Assembly: GCA_030447645.1 (NCBI GenBank)
Contig: JAUJOM010000011.1
Coordinates: forward strand, 13,465 to 77,464
Direction of reading: 5' to 3'
Length of the DNA: 64,000 nucleotides
Source: Longimicrobiaceae bacterium
GTDB taxonomy: Bacteria; Gemmatimonadota; Gemmatimonadetes; Longimicrobiales; Longimicrobiaceae
The notes beneath the pieces were generated by a model, which made no database searches, was not told the origin of the DNA, and saw only the letters and a program-made list of their open reading frames with translations. A program made the translations under genes and the position numbers. Shown in pieces: positions 21,513 to 31,466 of the stretch; positions within the stretch are counted from its first letter, which is position 1; the number at the start of each line of letters is the position of its first letter.

Positions 21513-22334
21513 ATGGCGATCCTCCCGCTCCGGGCAGTGGAACCCGGCGGAACCGAGCTCCGCGACGCATGGCTGGACGAGATTCGTACGGCACTCGAGC
21601 AGGGGGAGGACCGATGGGAGCTGTGCGCCCGCACGCTGAGGGGGATCTTTTATCCAGCTCTTGTTGGTGCGGACACCGAGCATCTCCCGGTTGAGGCCCG
21701 CCTGGCGCTCGCGGCCATGGATGCGCGCAACGTGACGCTGGAGCCTGAGTACTACGCGGAAGTGGACCCGGAGCGCTTCACCGAGCGCAAACCGCTCCTC
21801 TGGATGTGGCAGATGTTCGACAAGTCTCCGCTCGGCTCGAACGTGGACCTCGGGGTGAAATTCAGACGTGTGCTCGCGCCCTACATCTTCGGGCGGGTTG
21901 GGCGCAACTTCAAATGCTTTCACAACGTGGAGGTAAGCTTCGGGTACAACCTGGAGGTGGGGGACGATGTGGTGGTGCACCGCAACGTGCTGCTTGACGA
22001 CCGCGGGGGAATCGTGCTCGGCAGCCGGGTTTCGATCTCGGACTACGCCAACATCTACTCACATACCCATTCCATTGTCGACCAGGCGGACGTGTCCACC
22101 CTGAAGACCGTGATTGGCGACGGCGTGCGGATCACCTACCATGCCACCGTGCTGGCGGGCACGCAGGTCGGGGAGAATGCCATGGTCGGCGCGATGGCCG
22201 TGGCTACCCGGGATGTGCGCCCCTGGCACGTCAACGTGGGCATCCCGGCCAAGTCGGTGCGCGTAAAGCCCAACGCACCCCCGGAAGCGTACAAGACGAC
22301 GCTTCGCGGAGCGCAGCAGCATGCCGGGGACTGA
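21513..22334 (+). CDS. Left-handed beta-helix (hexapeptide repeat) acyltransferase
   Basis: 273 residues from MAILPLRAVEPGGTELRDAW. The N-terminal 110 residues are helical (LPVEARLALAAMDARNVTLE), followed by a left-handed beta-helix: FKCFHNVEVSFGYNLEVGDD, VVVHRNVLLDDRGGIVLGSR, VSISDYANIYSHTHSIVDQA and TYHATVLAGTQVGENAMVGA, closed by VNVGIPAKSVRVKPNAP. The YSHTHS motif holds the probable catalytic histidine of maltose/galactoside acetyltransferase-like enzymes. Acceptor unknown; a cell-envelope sugar is plausible. The gene is intact and divergent from the YkvA-like gene. Confidence 0.85.
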   Translation: MAILPLRAVEPGGTELRDAWLDEIRTALEQGEDRWELCARTLRGIFYPALVGADTEHLPVEARLALAAMDARNVTLEPEYYAEVDPERFTERKPLLWMWQMFDKSPLGSNVDLGVKFRRVLAPYIFGRVGRNFKCFHNVEVSFGYNLEVGDDVVVHRNVLLDDRGGIVLGSRVSISDYANIYSHTHSIVDQADVSTLKTVIGDGVRITYHATVLAGTQVGENAMVGAMAVATRDVRPWHVNVGIPAKSVRVKPNAPPEAYKTTLRGAQQHAGD

Positions 22335-22362
22335 AGCCGATGCATGCCTTTCAGCGCGAAGC

Positions 22363-22908
22363 TCAGATGCCGGGATTCGCCGGTATAGCTGATGGGGGCC
22401 GAAGCATCTCCACGTGCATGATCCCATCCTCGTCATAAGGCTCCGAGGCCACTCGGAAGCCGAACTCCTCGTAGAAACGTTCGAGATAGCACTGCGCACC
22501 GATCCGCACGGGTGCGCCGGGCGCGAGCACTTCCACGCGACGAATTGCCTCGCGCATCAGCTGCTTGCCGAGGCCGGCGCCGCGCAGCTGGGGGTGGGTG
22601 ACCACTCGACCGACCGAAGGCTCCTCATACTTCAGACCGGGCGGGAGAATGCGTACATAGGCGCCGAGCACGTCACCATCGCGGTGCCCGGACATCCATC
22701 CTCGAAGGTGCCACGCACCTGCGTCCAAGCCGTCCGCGTCGAGGTACGGGCAGCTTTGTTCGACAATGAAGACCATTTGCCGCAGCTGCAGAACCGCGTA
22801 CAGCTCGGCCGGCGATAGCGTGTCGAAGCGCGACCAGCGCCAGGCCAGCGGTGCAGCACTGCCGCTGAAGGGCAGAGATTTCGACTCCACGATTTTCGAT
22901 AGGGGCAT
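22363..22908 (-). CDS. ElaA-like GNAT N-acetyltransferase
   Basis: 181 residues. WRWSRFDTLSPAELYAVLQL and RQMVFIVEQSCPYLDADGLD form the ElaA-type N-terminus. The acetyl-CoA-binding motif A is VGRVVTHPQLRGAGLGKQLM (R/Q-x-x-G-x-G/A), followed by GAQCYLERFYEEFGFRVASE (motif B) and YDEDGIMHVEM. Substrate unknown. The gene is intact and stands alone between two convergent or divergent neighbours; the ATG at 22908 lies 58 nt downstream of the next gene's stop. Confidence 0.88.
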   Translation of the reverse strand: MPLSKIVESKSLPFSGSAAPLAWRWSRFDTLSPAELYAVLQLRQMVFIVEQSCPYLDADGLDAGAWHLRGWMSGHRDGDVLGAYVRILPPGLKYEEPSVGRVVTHPQLRGAGLGKQLMREAIRRVEVLAPGAPVRIGAQCYLERFYEEFGFRVASEPYDEDGIMHVEMLRPPSAIPANPGI

Positions 22909-22966
22909 GGCCCCTCAAGCTACGCTCTGAATTCCGGGACGTAAACCGTCAGATCGCCTGCCAATC

Positions 22967-23797
22967 CTAATCTCCTGGGGCGGGTGTGATTATCAGTTCG
23001 ATCAGTGCGAGCAGGCGCTTCTTTTCAGCCGTGGTGATCCGGGGCGGCACCGTGAGCTGCACGGTCCGGCCAGGTCCGAGGCTGAGCACGAGCGAACTGT
23101 TTGGCTCCGCTTCGGTTGCGCTCACGGCCGGGGCCGGACGCGCCCTCGCGCTGCCCGGCGCGGACGTGGGCGCAGGCAAGGCTTCTGGCTCTCGCTGGTG
23201 CTCCAGGACCGGCGCTGCTGGTGGAGCTTCATCGTCCTGGTTGCGCTGTGGGACCACCTGAGCGCTTGACGCGCGCGTCCTTCGCTTCGGATCTCCAGGT
23301 GCGCCCTGCGCCCAGCGGATTCGCGTAGGGTGCCCCCGCCGGCCCGGCACAAAGCTTCCCAACCCGGTGAACTCAACCAGCCGCGCGAACGCCGAAGACC
23401 CCTCGTCACGATTTGTTTCGCTATTTCCGTAGCCCTGTGTACCCCACCAGTTAACCACCCAGTCCAGCGGGGTCTCGTTCGGAGCACCGCGGTCGAAGAC
23501 GGCTTCCAGCAGGAGACCATAGGGCTCGAAGCGTCCCATCGCGCCGCGCACCAGGCCTGCTCGTTCCCGCAGGCTCGCCAATACATAGTCGCGCCCAGCC
23601 TGTGTCAGCTCACGGGTATCCGGATCTAGAAAGCCCAGTGCCGTAGCCGCTACCAGCGTTCCCTGGAAGGCGCCCGTGGAAAAGTCCAGTGCCTGAATCT
23701 GGCTGAGGTCACGACCTCTCGCGCGAGCTTCGAGGAAACGCGTCATCTCCTCACCGGTTGTTCGGTACGGTAGAACTACGCCCTTACTGCCGTCCAT
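22967..23797 (-). CDS. Unrecognised protein with winged-helix-like N-terminal half (DUF5343-like?)
   Basis: 276 residues from MDGSKGVVLPYRTTGEEMTR, chosen because a well-formed promoter lies about 24 nt upstream. Residues 1-165 alternate helices and turns in a way reminiscent of tandem winged helices (LDFSTGAFQGTLVAATALGF, DPDTRELTQAGRDYVLASLR). Residues 170-240 are a disordered Pro/Ala/Glu linker. The C-terminus has a short conserved-looking strand-helix (TVQLTVPPRITTAEKKRLLA). Similar layouts occur in DUF5343-type proteins of unknown or defence-associated role, but the resemblance is weak. The gene is intact and monocistronic. Confidence 0.55.
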   Translation of the reverse strand: MDGSKGVVLPYRTTGEEMTRFLEARARGRDLSQIQALDFSTGAFQGTLVAATALGFLDPDTRELTQAGRDYVLASLRERAGLVRGAMGRFEPYGLLLEAVFDRGAPNETPLDWVVNWWGTQGYGNSETNRDEGSSAFARLVEFTGLGSFVPGRRGHPTRIRWAQGAPGDPKRRTRASSAQVVPQRNQDDEAPPAAPVLEHQREPEALPAPTSAPGSARARPAPAVSATEAEPNSSLVLSLGPGRTVQLTVPPRITTAEKKRLLALIELIITPAPGD

Positions 23798-23820
23798 GAT
23801 ACCACCCCCATTGTTCAACC

Positions 23821-23849
23821 ACAATAATGGGGTCAATGGATGTTGTCAA
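23821..23849 (-). promoter_or_regulatory. Promoter of the 22967-23797 gene with overlapping TTGA repeats
   Basis: On the minus strand, TTGACA (23849-23844), 17-bp spacer, TATTGT (23826-23821), with the ATG about 24 nt further on. The spacer holds a second TTGACC, and TTGAAC follows the -10, where ATTGT-GGTTGA-ACAAT forms an inverted repeat. The stretch is much AT-richer than its surroundings, suggesting an operator. Confidence 0.65.
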
Positions 23850-24235
23850 CTATGGTTGTAGCAGGGGTGCGCTGTCTACCACTCGCCAGGATCGAGCCTA
23901 TAGGGCGCGGGTGCTTCCGGAACAGTCTTAGCGGCAAGCGTGCTAAGTAACCCCGCTATTGTCCAGCATGCTCAATGTGTATCCGGTGCGGAAAACACCG
24001 TTAGCTTAAAAGTGGGATTAAGGACGGTGTGGAAATCCTGTTGGCAACTTCTTCTCCCGGGCATATGTAGTGGGCGCGTACCATGGCGAGCAGGGGCACC
24101 TCCCCTCTTCCGGACCGGCAACAGACACCGGCACGGGAGGCGGTACTCATCGGCGTCATCGAGCGCGCCGGTGGTCGGCGAATGAACTTTTGTGCAAGCG
24201 GGTGAACACCAAGCGCGGGACCTTCACACAAGGGC

Positions 24236-24279
24236 CACCCGTTGCTTGCCAACACGATCGCGCTGGCAAGCAACGGGTG
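24236..24279. repeat. Perfect 16-bp inverted repeat, 12-nt loop
   Basis: CACCCGTTGCTTGCCA (24236-24251) is the exact reverse complement of 24264-24279, separated by 12 nt (24252-24263). No T-tract follows on either strand, so a classical terminator is unlikely. Confidence 0.85.
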
Positions 24280-24433
24280 TGATGATCCGAGGTGGACCGG
24301 GTGCGGCCGCGGAGTTGATAGCAGCTACAGCAGTTCCCGTTTTGGTCCGCAGCCCCCGGTTGCGGGCCGCTGAAGCCGCTGCAACCACGGCGGTACGAAC
24401 CGGCGGATGAAGGAGACCCCGAAGGGGGACTTT

Positions 24434-24478
24434 GTGCAGTCGTTGCAGCGAATTGATTCGCCGGCAACGACGCTGCAC
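24434..24478. repeat. Composite 45-nt hairpin with internal bulges
   Basis: GTGCAG (24434-24439) pairs with CTGCAC (24473-24478), TCGTTGC (24440-24446) with GCAACGA (24464-24470), and GCGAA (24448-24452) with TTCGC (24457-24461) around a TTGA loop, giving 18 paired positions interrupted by small bulges. Confidence 0.75.
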
Positions 24479-24559
24479 AGGCAATCGGGAACGAATAAGC
24501 GGGACGGATTACTCCGGAGCGGCGGGAATCAATGTCCGTGAGGGGAAATGGTCAGCCCG

Positions 24560-25162
24560 TTACCCGCGATCCTCTACCGTGTTTTCGGCGGGCCTGGCCT
24601 TCAGGAACGGCGACTCGTGCACCAGCCGCTCCATTCCTTCGTCCCACTTGCCTAATGCCTCAATCGCTTCTCGATGGTAGCCCCAGAGGGATGCGTTGGT
24701 GGCCACCGTCAGGGCAAGGTCGATCTGGCTGACGGCGCGCAGGAGCTTCCCGGGTTCCGTCCCGACCCTGTCGAGATAGTGCCAGATAGCCTGGCGTAGC
24801 AGGTGGTACTCGGTGAAGATGACGGTCTCCGGCAAGTTCTGTGTGCGCCGGTGGTAACCGTGCTCCGCGGCGGCATGCACTTTCTGGCGGTGTGATTCCA
24901 CGTCGGCCGGGTCACAGAGCGACGCTTCGACCAGGCCAACAACCACTTCAGGAAGGCTATTGATCCGGTGCTCCGCCGGAAGCGTGAACCACGGTTCTTC
25001 CCGGACCAGCCGGTCCCATTCTGCAATGACCTCGGCAACGTGCGCCTTGATGTGCTCGCAAACGTCTTTCACTGTGTGCTCAACCGGGAGGAGAATGAAC
25101 GTGTGGTACGGAAGGAGCCAGAAATGTACAACATACCCGCCACACGCGCGACAGGCGATCAC
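24560..25162 (-). CDS. Helical sensor-like protein (RsbRD N-terminal domain-like)
   Basis: Up to 200 residues, almost all alpha-helical: DVCEHIKAHVAEVIAEWDRL, VREEPWFTLPAEHRINSLPE, VVVGLVEASLCDPADVESHR, FTEYHLLRQAIWHYLDRVGT and QIDLALTVATNASLWGYHRE. The pattern (a helix ending in EW, then L-PE-V..L) resembles the RsbR/D non-heme-globin-like sensory domain found in stressosome proteins or attached to kinases; here it stands alone. The true start is uncertain: the first 30 residues are atypical and a GTG at 25072 would give the compact domain. It is divergent from the amidase gene. Confidence 0.6.
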   Translation of the reverse strand: MIACRACGGYVVHFWLLPYHTFILLPVEHTVKDVCEHIKAHVAEVIAEWDRLVREEPWFTLPAEHRINSLPEVVVGLVEASLCDPADVESHRQKVHAAAEHGYHRRTQNLPETVIFTEYHLLRQAIWHYLDRVGTEPGKLLRAVSQIDLALTVATNASLWGYHREAIEALGKWDEGMERLVHESPFLKARPAENTVEDRG

Positions 25163-25238
25163 AGGCCCGGCCTTGCAGCGACGGAGGCACTAGTGTAAAC
25201 ATCAGACTGACGCCTCACCTTTTTACCTGGATCGCACA

Positions 25239-26969
25239 ATGAACGAACTCGACGTCGCCACTGCACCCCTGGACCGACGCACCTTCATGGGCTACTTCGC
25301 CGGGGCGGGATTAGGCTCCACCCTCTTTCCCGGCGTGCTCTGGGCAAAAGTGGCGGCGGGTGCGGAAATCACCGTCCAGACTGTCACCGCCGCCGAGGAA
25401 CTCGCCGGACTTGAGTTCAACAAGGAACAGCGCGAAATCATCGTGGACGACCTGAAGCAGCAGCGCAATCACATCCAGGCACTCCACAAGGTTCGACTAC
25501 CCAATGAGGTTCCCCCTGCACTGGTCTTCGACCCCGTGCCTCCAGGAGCCAAACTCCCAGAACGGCGACGCGGACAGCGAACGGTGCGCAGCCGCGTTGC
25601 CCTGCGGGAGATGCCCGCCAGCGTGGAAGAGCTTGCCTTCGAGCCGGTCACGGTGCTTTCCGAACTGGTGAGGAGGCGCAGAGTGACCCCGACGCAGCTG
25701 ACGCGCATGTACCTGGAACGTCTGCGTCGCTACGATCCGCTTCTCAAGGCGGCCGTAACCATCACCGAGGAGCGCGCGCTCCGCCACGCGGCCGCCGCGG
25801 ACGCGGAGATCGCCCGTGGGCGCTATCGCGGCCCGTTGCACGGTATCCCCTGGGGCGCCAAGGACCTGCTCGCTGTGCGCGGCTATCGCACCACCTGGGG
25901 GGCGGCACCCTTCCGGGAACAGGTGATCGACCGGGATGCCACGGTGGTGCAGCGGCTGGACAACGCCGGAGCCGTGCTGGTTGCGAAGCTCAGCCTCGGA
26001 GAGCTGGCGTGGGGCGACGAGTGGTTCGGGGGAATGACCCGCAACCCCTGGAAGCCGGAGCAGGGCTCCAGTGGCTCCTCTGCCGGACCGGGGTCGGCGA
26101 CAGCCGCTGGCCTCGTCGGGTTCAGCATCGGCAGCGAAACGCTCGGGTCGATCTCCTCCCCTTCCACGCGCAACGGCGTCACCGGACTCCGGCCAACCTT
26201 CGGGCGCGTGCCGCGGACGGGCGCGATGGCCCTCTCCTGGAGCATGGACAAGCTGGGCCCCATGTGCAGGAGCGTGGAAGACTGCGCCCTGGTACTCGAT
26301 GCCATCCATGGTTCGGACGGCCAGGATACCACCGTGCGCGATCTGCCGTTTACCTGGGACGCTCGGGTGACTCCACGCCAGCTCCGGATCGGGATGTTCG
26401 AGGATGCATTCGGGCGTGATGAAAAGCAGTACGCGAACAAGAAGCGGGACATGGCTGCTCTCGATGTGCTGCGCGCCCAGGGCGCAACACTCATCCCGCT
26501 GAAGGTGCCGGAGGCGCCGTACGACGCCATGCGGATGATCCTCAACGTGGAAGGCGCCGCCGCGTTCGAGGAGCTGACGCGTACCGGGCGGGACCGGGAG
26601 TTGACGCGCCAGGGGAAGAACACCTGGCCCACGGTTTTCCGAGCCGCCCGCTTCGTCCCGGCGGTGGACTACATCAACGCCAATCGGCTCCGGACCCTGG
26701 CGATGCAGCGCTGGTTTGATCTCTTCAGGGATATTGACGTGATCGTCGCGCCGACCAGCAGTACTCAGCTGGTGGCAACCAACTTCACTGGCCACCCTGC
26801 CGTCATCTTGCCGAACGGCTTTCGGGAGGACGGCACGCCTGTGTCCATCACCTTCCTTGGCAAACTCTTTGGTGAGGCTGAGCTGCTCGCCGTCGCGCAT
26901 GCGTACCAGAGCGCAACCGATTGGCACCGGCGCACACCAAAGCTACAGCTCCCGGCAAAAACAGGCTGA
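25239..26969 (+). CDS. Tat-exported amidase-signature family hydrolase
   Basis: Intact, 576 residues. The N-terminus has a twin-arginine signal (LDRRTFMGYFAGAGLG, then a hydrophobic run to LFPGVLWA), so the enzyme is probably exported folded. Residues about 125-570 are an amidase-signature domain: Lys of the Ser-Ser-Lys triad in HGIPWGAKDLLAV, the Gly/Ser-rich stretch QGSSGSSAGPGSATAAGLVG with the cis-Ser, and the nucleophile in FSIGSETLGSISSPSTRNGV. An unusual extension of about 100 residues (EFNKEQREIIVDDLKQQRNH) lies between signal and domain. The substrate is unknown; periplasmic amides, peptides or esters are possible. Confidence 0.88.
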   Translation: MNELDVATAPLDRRTFMGYFAGAGLGSTLFPGVLWAKVAAGAEITVQTVTAAEELAGLEFNKEQREIIVDDLKQQRNHIQALHKVRLPNEVPPALVFDPVPPGAKLPERRRGQRTVRSRVALREMPASVEELAFEPVTVLSELVRRRRVTPTQLTRMYLERLRRYDPLLKAAVTITEERALRHAAAADAEIARGRYRGPLHGIPWGAKDLLAVRGYRTTWGAAPFREQVIDRDATVVQRLDNAGAVLVAKLSLGELAWGDEWFGGMTRNPWKPEQGSSGSSAGPGSATAAGLVGFSIGSETLGSISSPSTRNGVTGLRPTFGRVPRTGAMALSWSMDKLGPMCRSVEDCALVLDAIHGSDGQDTTVRDLPFTWDARVTPRQLRIGMFEDAFGRDEKQYANKKRDMAALDVLRAQGATLIPLKVPEAPYDAMRMILNVEGAAAFEELTRTGRDRELTRQGKNTWPTVFRAARFVPAVDYINANRLRTLAMQRWFDLFRDIDVIVAPTSSTQLVATNFTGHPAVILPNGFREDGTPVSITFLGKLFGEAELLAVAHAYQSATDWHRRTPKLQLPAKTG

Positions 26970-26975
26970 AAGCAA

Positions 26976-27010
26976 CAGCGAGGGCCCGGATACCTTCCAG
27001 GCCCTCGCTG
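26976..27010. terminator. Bidirectional terminator-like hairpin between the amidase gene and ahcY
   Basis: CAGCGAGGGCC (26976-26986) pairs perfectly with GGCCCTCGCTG (27000-27010) with a 13-nt loop, between two convergent genes. Downstream on the minus strand the sequence becomes T-rich (TTGCTTTC, later TGTTTTT); the plus-strand T-tract is poor. Confidence 0.6.
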
Positions 27011-27030
27011 CTTCTCCCGGCTAAGATCGC

Positions 27031-28515
<1,485 letters not shown>

Positions 28516-28555
28516 GGTGTTCTCCTCGGTTGGTGGGTAATGGACTGCGACTGCA

Positions 28556-29535
28556 TCATGCCGTCCCCGCGAACGCGAACGACTTTTCAGCGACCGCCTG
28601 GCCGAAGGCGAGCGAAGACGCCTGGCGGACGCGGCCTTTGCCTCCGGGTCGGCCGCGAGAGGCTGATAGCGAACGCCGCCGAGCCCCTCCGCTTCCAGCC
28701 AGCCGGCGATCTGCTCCGCGCTGAAACCCTGCCATACATGACCCATGCGCTGCCGGTACTCCACCCGATCGTGCGGCGTCATGTCGACGAGCAGCAACGG
28801 CCTCCGGGGCGCAGCACCCGCGCCACCTCCGCGACGATCTGCGCCGGCTCTACGATGTGATGCAGCACCAGGAAGAGCACCGCGGCGTCCATCTCTCCGT
28901 CCGCCACCGGCAGCGCGGCCAGGTCCCCGCTTCGCACGTCCACGTGCCCAGGCCGGAGAGCCTTGCGGGCGGCGGCGAGCATGGCGGGAGAATCGTCGAC
29001 GGCGATAACCTGCCGGACAAAGGGAGCCAGCGATTCGGCCACCTGCCCCGTTCCGCAGCCGAGGTCGCCCACCGTCCACTCTCATCCAGCAGTCCCAGCA
29101 GTGCGCGAAGATCCGCCCGCTGCCCGAACAGCTCGGTACGGACCCGGTCCCACTGCCCCGCCGCCGGATGAGAAAACTCCTGCGAGGTGCTCCTGCGCTC
29201 CGCGAGCACACTGCCGACGCGCTGCGCATCCTGGTCCGCGGCGGGCATTCCCGGCAACCTGCTCGCGCACCAGCTGCCAGAGCCGCTTTGCCGGCGAGTC
29301 CAGCCGGTCAGCCATCATACGATAGCGGCGGCTCGTCCCTTCCGCACGGGACACAACCCAGCCGTCATCCGCCAGCACCTTGAGATGGCGGCTCACCGTA
29401 GATTGTGGGAGCTGCAACACCGCACAGCTCGCCGACGGTGAGTTCGTGCCGCTCAACTACGAGCAGCACACGGCTACGCGTCGGATCGGCCAGGGCAGCC
29501 ATGCGATCAAAGATCGCCCGTGCAGGCACAGTCAT
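28556..29535 (-). CDS. ArsR-family regulator fused to a class I SAM-dependent methyltransferase domain; SahR-like (frameshifted)
   Basis: The N-terminal 95 residues are an ArsR winged helix: MTVPARAIFDRMAALADPTR, LTVGELCAVLQLPQSTVSRH, then LKVLADDGWVVSRAEGTSRR. The C-terminal domain has methyltransferase motif I (VGDLGCGTGQVAESLAPFV), motif II (QVIAVDDSPAMLAAARKALR) and a post-I block (DVRSGDLAALPVADGEMDAA, VARVLRPGGR). ArsR proteins with methyltransferase-like domains are known to sense SAH and control the SAM cycle (SahR). Being just upstream of ahcY, this protein most likely represses or tunes ahcY by binding SAH. Register changes near 29420, 29240, 29080 and 28795; the exact C-terminus is uncertain. 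Confidence 0.82.
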
Positions 29536-29551
29536 CTCAATCCGTTCATGC

Positions 29552-29572
29552 GGATGCAATGTTGCACATCCG
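29552..29572. promoter_or_regulatory. Palindromic operator candidate upstream of the ArsR-methyltransferase/ahcY unit
   Basis: GGATG-CAA-TG-TTG-CA-CATCC at 29553-29571 is an interrupted palindrome whose centre is TGCAA-TG-TTGCA (29555-29566). It ends 17 nt before the regulator ATG (29535) and overlaps a possible -10 on the minus strand (AACATT, with TTGCTT 17 bp upstream). ArsR-family operators are typically such imperfect palindromes over the promoter. Confidence 0.45.
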
Positions 29573-29663
29573 GTAAAGAAAAGCAAGCTGAGGTGGCATC
29601 CTTCTCCGCAGGCCGTATATTGGCGGCAGCCTGATCCTTGAACCCGAGCGCAGCGACCGACCC

Positions 29664-31031
29664 ATGTCACCGACCGAGTACCTGAACCACCATCGCGAAC
29701 GCAATCTGGAAGAGCTTTCGCATTTTCTGCGTATCCCGAGCGTCAGCGCCAAGTCGGAGCACCGCGAGGATACCCGACGTGCCGCCGAGTGGCTCGCCGA
29801 GCGCATGCTCGAGGCCGGCTTACACAGTGCCGAGGTGATTGCTACAGGTGGACACCCGATCGTGCTGGCCGAGTGGCGAGGTGTACCCGGGGGCGAGACC
29901 GTGCTGGTCTACGGCCACTACGATGTGCAGCCAGCGGAGCCGCTGGACGAGTGGACCAGCTCCCCGTTCGAGCCGGAGATCCGCGACGGAAAATTGTTCG
30001 CCCGGGGCTCGGTGGATGACAAGGGTCAGGTGTACCTGCACCTGAAAGCGGTCGAGGCGCACCTTGCAGGCACCAAGCAGCTTCCGGTGAATGTGGTGTT
30101 TCTGGTGGAGGGGGAGGAGGAGGTTGGCTCACCTCACCTCGCGGAGTTCCTGGAAAGCAACACCGAGCGGCTGCGTTGCGACGCGGTGCTGATCTCGGAC
30201 ACGACCATGTTCGCCGAGGGTATCCCGGCGATCACGGTGGGATTGCGGGGGCTGGCCTACATGGAGGTGCGCGTACAGGGCCCCACGGGCGATCTGCACT
30301 CCGGCTCCTACGGTGGAGCGGTCGTGAACCCCGCCAATGCGCTCGCGAAGATCATCGCGCAGCTCCACGACGACCGGGGGCGTGTGGCGATTCCGGGCTT
30401 CTACAACGAGGTGCGCCAGCTCAGCGGCGACGAGCGGCAGGCGCTGCGAGATCTTCCCTACGACGAGGAAACGCTCCGGGAACAGACGGGTGCGCCCGCA
30501 CTGGGGGGCGAGGCCGGCTTCACTGTCCTGGAAAGGCTCGGTGCCCGGCCGACACTGGACGTGAACGGGCTCCTGAGCGGCTACACCGGAGAAGGAGCCA
30601 AGACGGTGCTACCTGCCCGCGCAATGGCCAAGATCAGCATGCGGCTGGTACCGGATCAGGATTACCGCACCATCGAAAAGCTCTTTGCTGACCACGTGCG
30701 CCGCCTGGCGCCCGTGGGCGTGACGGTGGAGGTGGAGGCACTCCACGGTGGACACGCGTGGCGGGCGCAGCCCGAGGGCCCCGTTTTCGACGCTGCGACG
30801 CGCGCGCTTGAGAGCGCCTTTGGACGCGCGCCCGTTCACATGCGGGAGGGCGGATCGATTCCGATTGTCCGCGCCTTCCAGAACACCCTCGGCGCGCCTG
30901 TCGTGCTCATCGGCTTTGGCCTGCCGGGCGAGAACGCTCACGCGCCCAACGAGTGGATGTCGGTCGACAACTTTCACCGTGGCGCGGAAGCCATCGCGCG
31001 GCTGTACGAGGAGCTGCGTCCCGCCGGCTGA
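29664..31031 (+). CDS. M20-family dipeptidase
   Basis: Intact, 455 residues. Metal ligands and catalytic residues appear in VLVYGHYDVQPAEPLDEW (H, D), FARGSVDDKGQVYLHLKAVE (bridging D), VVFLVEGEEEVGSPHLAEFL (catalytic Glu and ligand), and the C-terminal FGLPGENAHAPNEWMSVDNF (H). The inserted dimerisation domain includes PTGDLHSGSYGGAVVNPANA. The sequence matches the carnosinase/CNDP-like group of cytosolic dipeptidases. It is divergent from the ArsR-methyltransferase gene across about 130 bp. A TATATT at 29615-29620 is a possible -10. Confidence 0.92.
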   Translation: MSPTEYLNHHRERNLEELSHFLRIPSVSAKSEHREDTRRAAEWLAERMLEAGLHSAEVIATGGHPIVLAEWRGVPGGETVLVYGHYDVQPAEPLDEWTSSPFEPEIRDGKLFARGSVDDKGQVYLHLKAVEAHLAGTKQLPVNVVFLVEGEEEVGSPHLAEFLESNTERLRCDAVLISDTTMFAEGIPAITVGLRGLAYMEVRVQGPTGDLHSGSYGGAVVNPANALAKIIAQLHDDRGRVAIPGFYNEVRQLSGDERQALRDLPYDEETLREQTGAPALGGEAGFTVLERLGARPTLDVNGLLSGYTGEGAKTVLPARAMAKISMRLVPDQDYRTIEKLFADHVRRLAPVGVTVEVEALHGGHAWRAQPEGPVFDAATRALESAFGRAPVHMREGGSIPIVRAFQNTLGAPVVLIGFGLPGENAHAPNEWMSVDNFHRGAEAIARLYEELRPAG

Positions 31032-31044
31032 ACGGCCCCGCGCT

Positions 31045-31458
31045 TTACAGGTCGTGCGGCTTGGAGGAAGCATCCCGGTTTCGGCTTGCCTGCCATGGCC
31101 AGTGGCCGTCGATCTCCACCTCGAGCGTGAAGCTCAGGAAAGTACGGATCACAATGAGGAGGCCGAGCACGCCCAGGTTGTAAAAGGTCGGCTGAATTGC
31201 CACCGTCCGGATGATGTCTGCTCCGACCAGCAGCTCGAGCCCCAGCAGAATCGCGCGTCCAAGCCCCGCCCGGAAGCGGTGGTATGCATCGCGTGGGTCG
31301 CGGCGGCGGAGCCATCGGTGCAGGTAGAGGACGGCGGTTGCCGCCGAACCCAGCACGATGACCGCGATTCCGGCCACCTCTATGCCGAACGCCAGCGCGT
31401 GTACCAGCTGATCGAATCCGCCCACCAGCGCCGGTGCTCGCACACTCGCCTCTTCCAT
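31045..31458 (-). CDS. DUF1622 family membrane protein
   Basis: 137 residues with three hydrophobic segments: residues about 18-42 (LVHALAFGIEVAGIAVIVLG), 68-90 (GRAILLGLELLVGADIIRTV) and 95-112 (LGVLGLLIVIRTFLSFTLEV). The block RFRAGLGRAILLGLELLVGA and the end EVEIDGHWPWQ are diagnostic for DUF1622, of unknown function. It lies between the dipeptidase (convergent, 13-nt gap) and psd (same strand, 8-nt gap), so it is probably co-transcribed with psd. Confidence 0.88.
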   Translation of the reverse strand: MEEASVRAPALVGGFDQLVHALAFGIEVAGIAVIVLGSAATAVLYLHRWLRRRDPRDAYHRFRAGLGRAILLGLELLVGADIIRTVAIQPTFYNLGVLGLLIVIRTFLSFTLEVEIDGHWPWQASRNRDASSKPHDL

Positions 31459-31466
31459 GGTGCGTT

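Larger units (their letters stand above)
23927..24478. other. Intergenic region of about 700 bp without a convincing gene, rich in hairpins; candidate structured RNA or repeat element
   Basis: Between 23850 and 24560 no reading frame shows protein-like composition. Instead there are stem-loops: CTTAGC/GCTAAG (23927-23947), CGGTG/CACCG (23984-24000), a perfect 16-bp stem (24236-24279), GGTTGC/GCAACC with a bulge (24358-24386), CCCC-GAA-GGGG (24417-24427) and a long composite hairpin (24434-24478). No rnpB, tmRNA, SRP RNA or 6S RNA signature is apparent to me. The element could be a non-coding RNA, a REP-like palindrome cluster or a remnant of a mobile element. Confidence 0.4.

Noticed and set aside
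24000-24480. Small ORFs on both strands in the hairpin-rich region
   Set aside because: They arise from the complementary arms of the hairpins, have no ribosome-binding sites and unlikely amino-acid composition.
25497-26927. 476-codon minus-strand open frame opposite the amidase gene
   Set aside because: It is the complement of a strong, intact amidase gene; no protein features.
28516-28555. SAH riboswitch before ahcY
   Set aside because: Only about 40 nt separate ahcY from the regulator gene, and no SAH-riboswitch core is visible.
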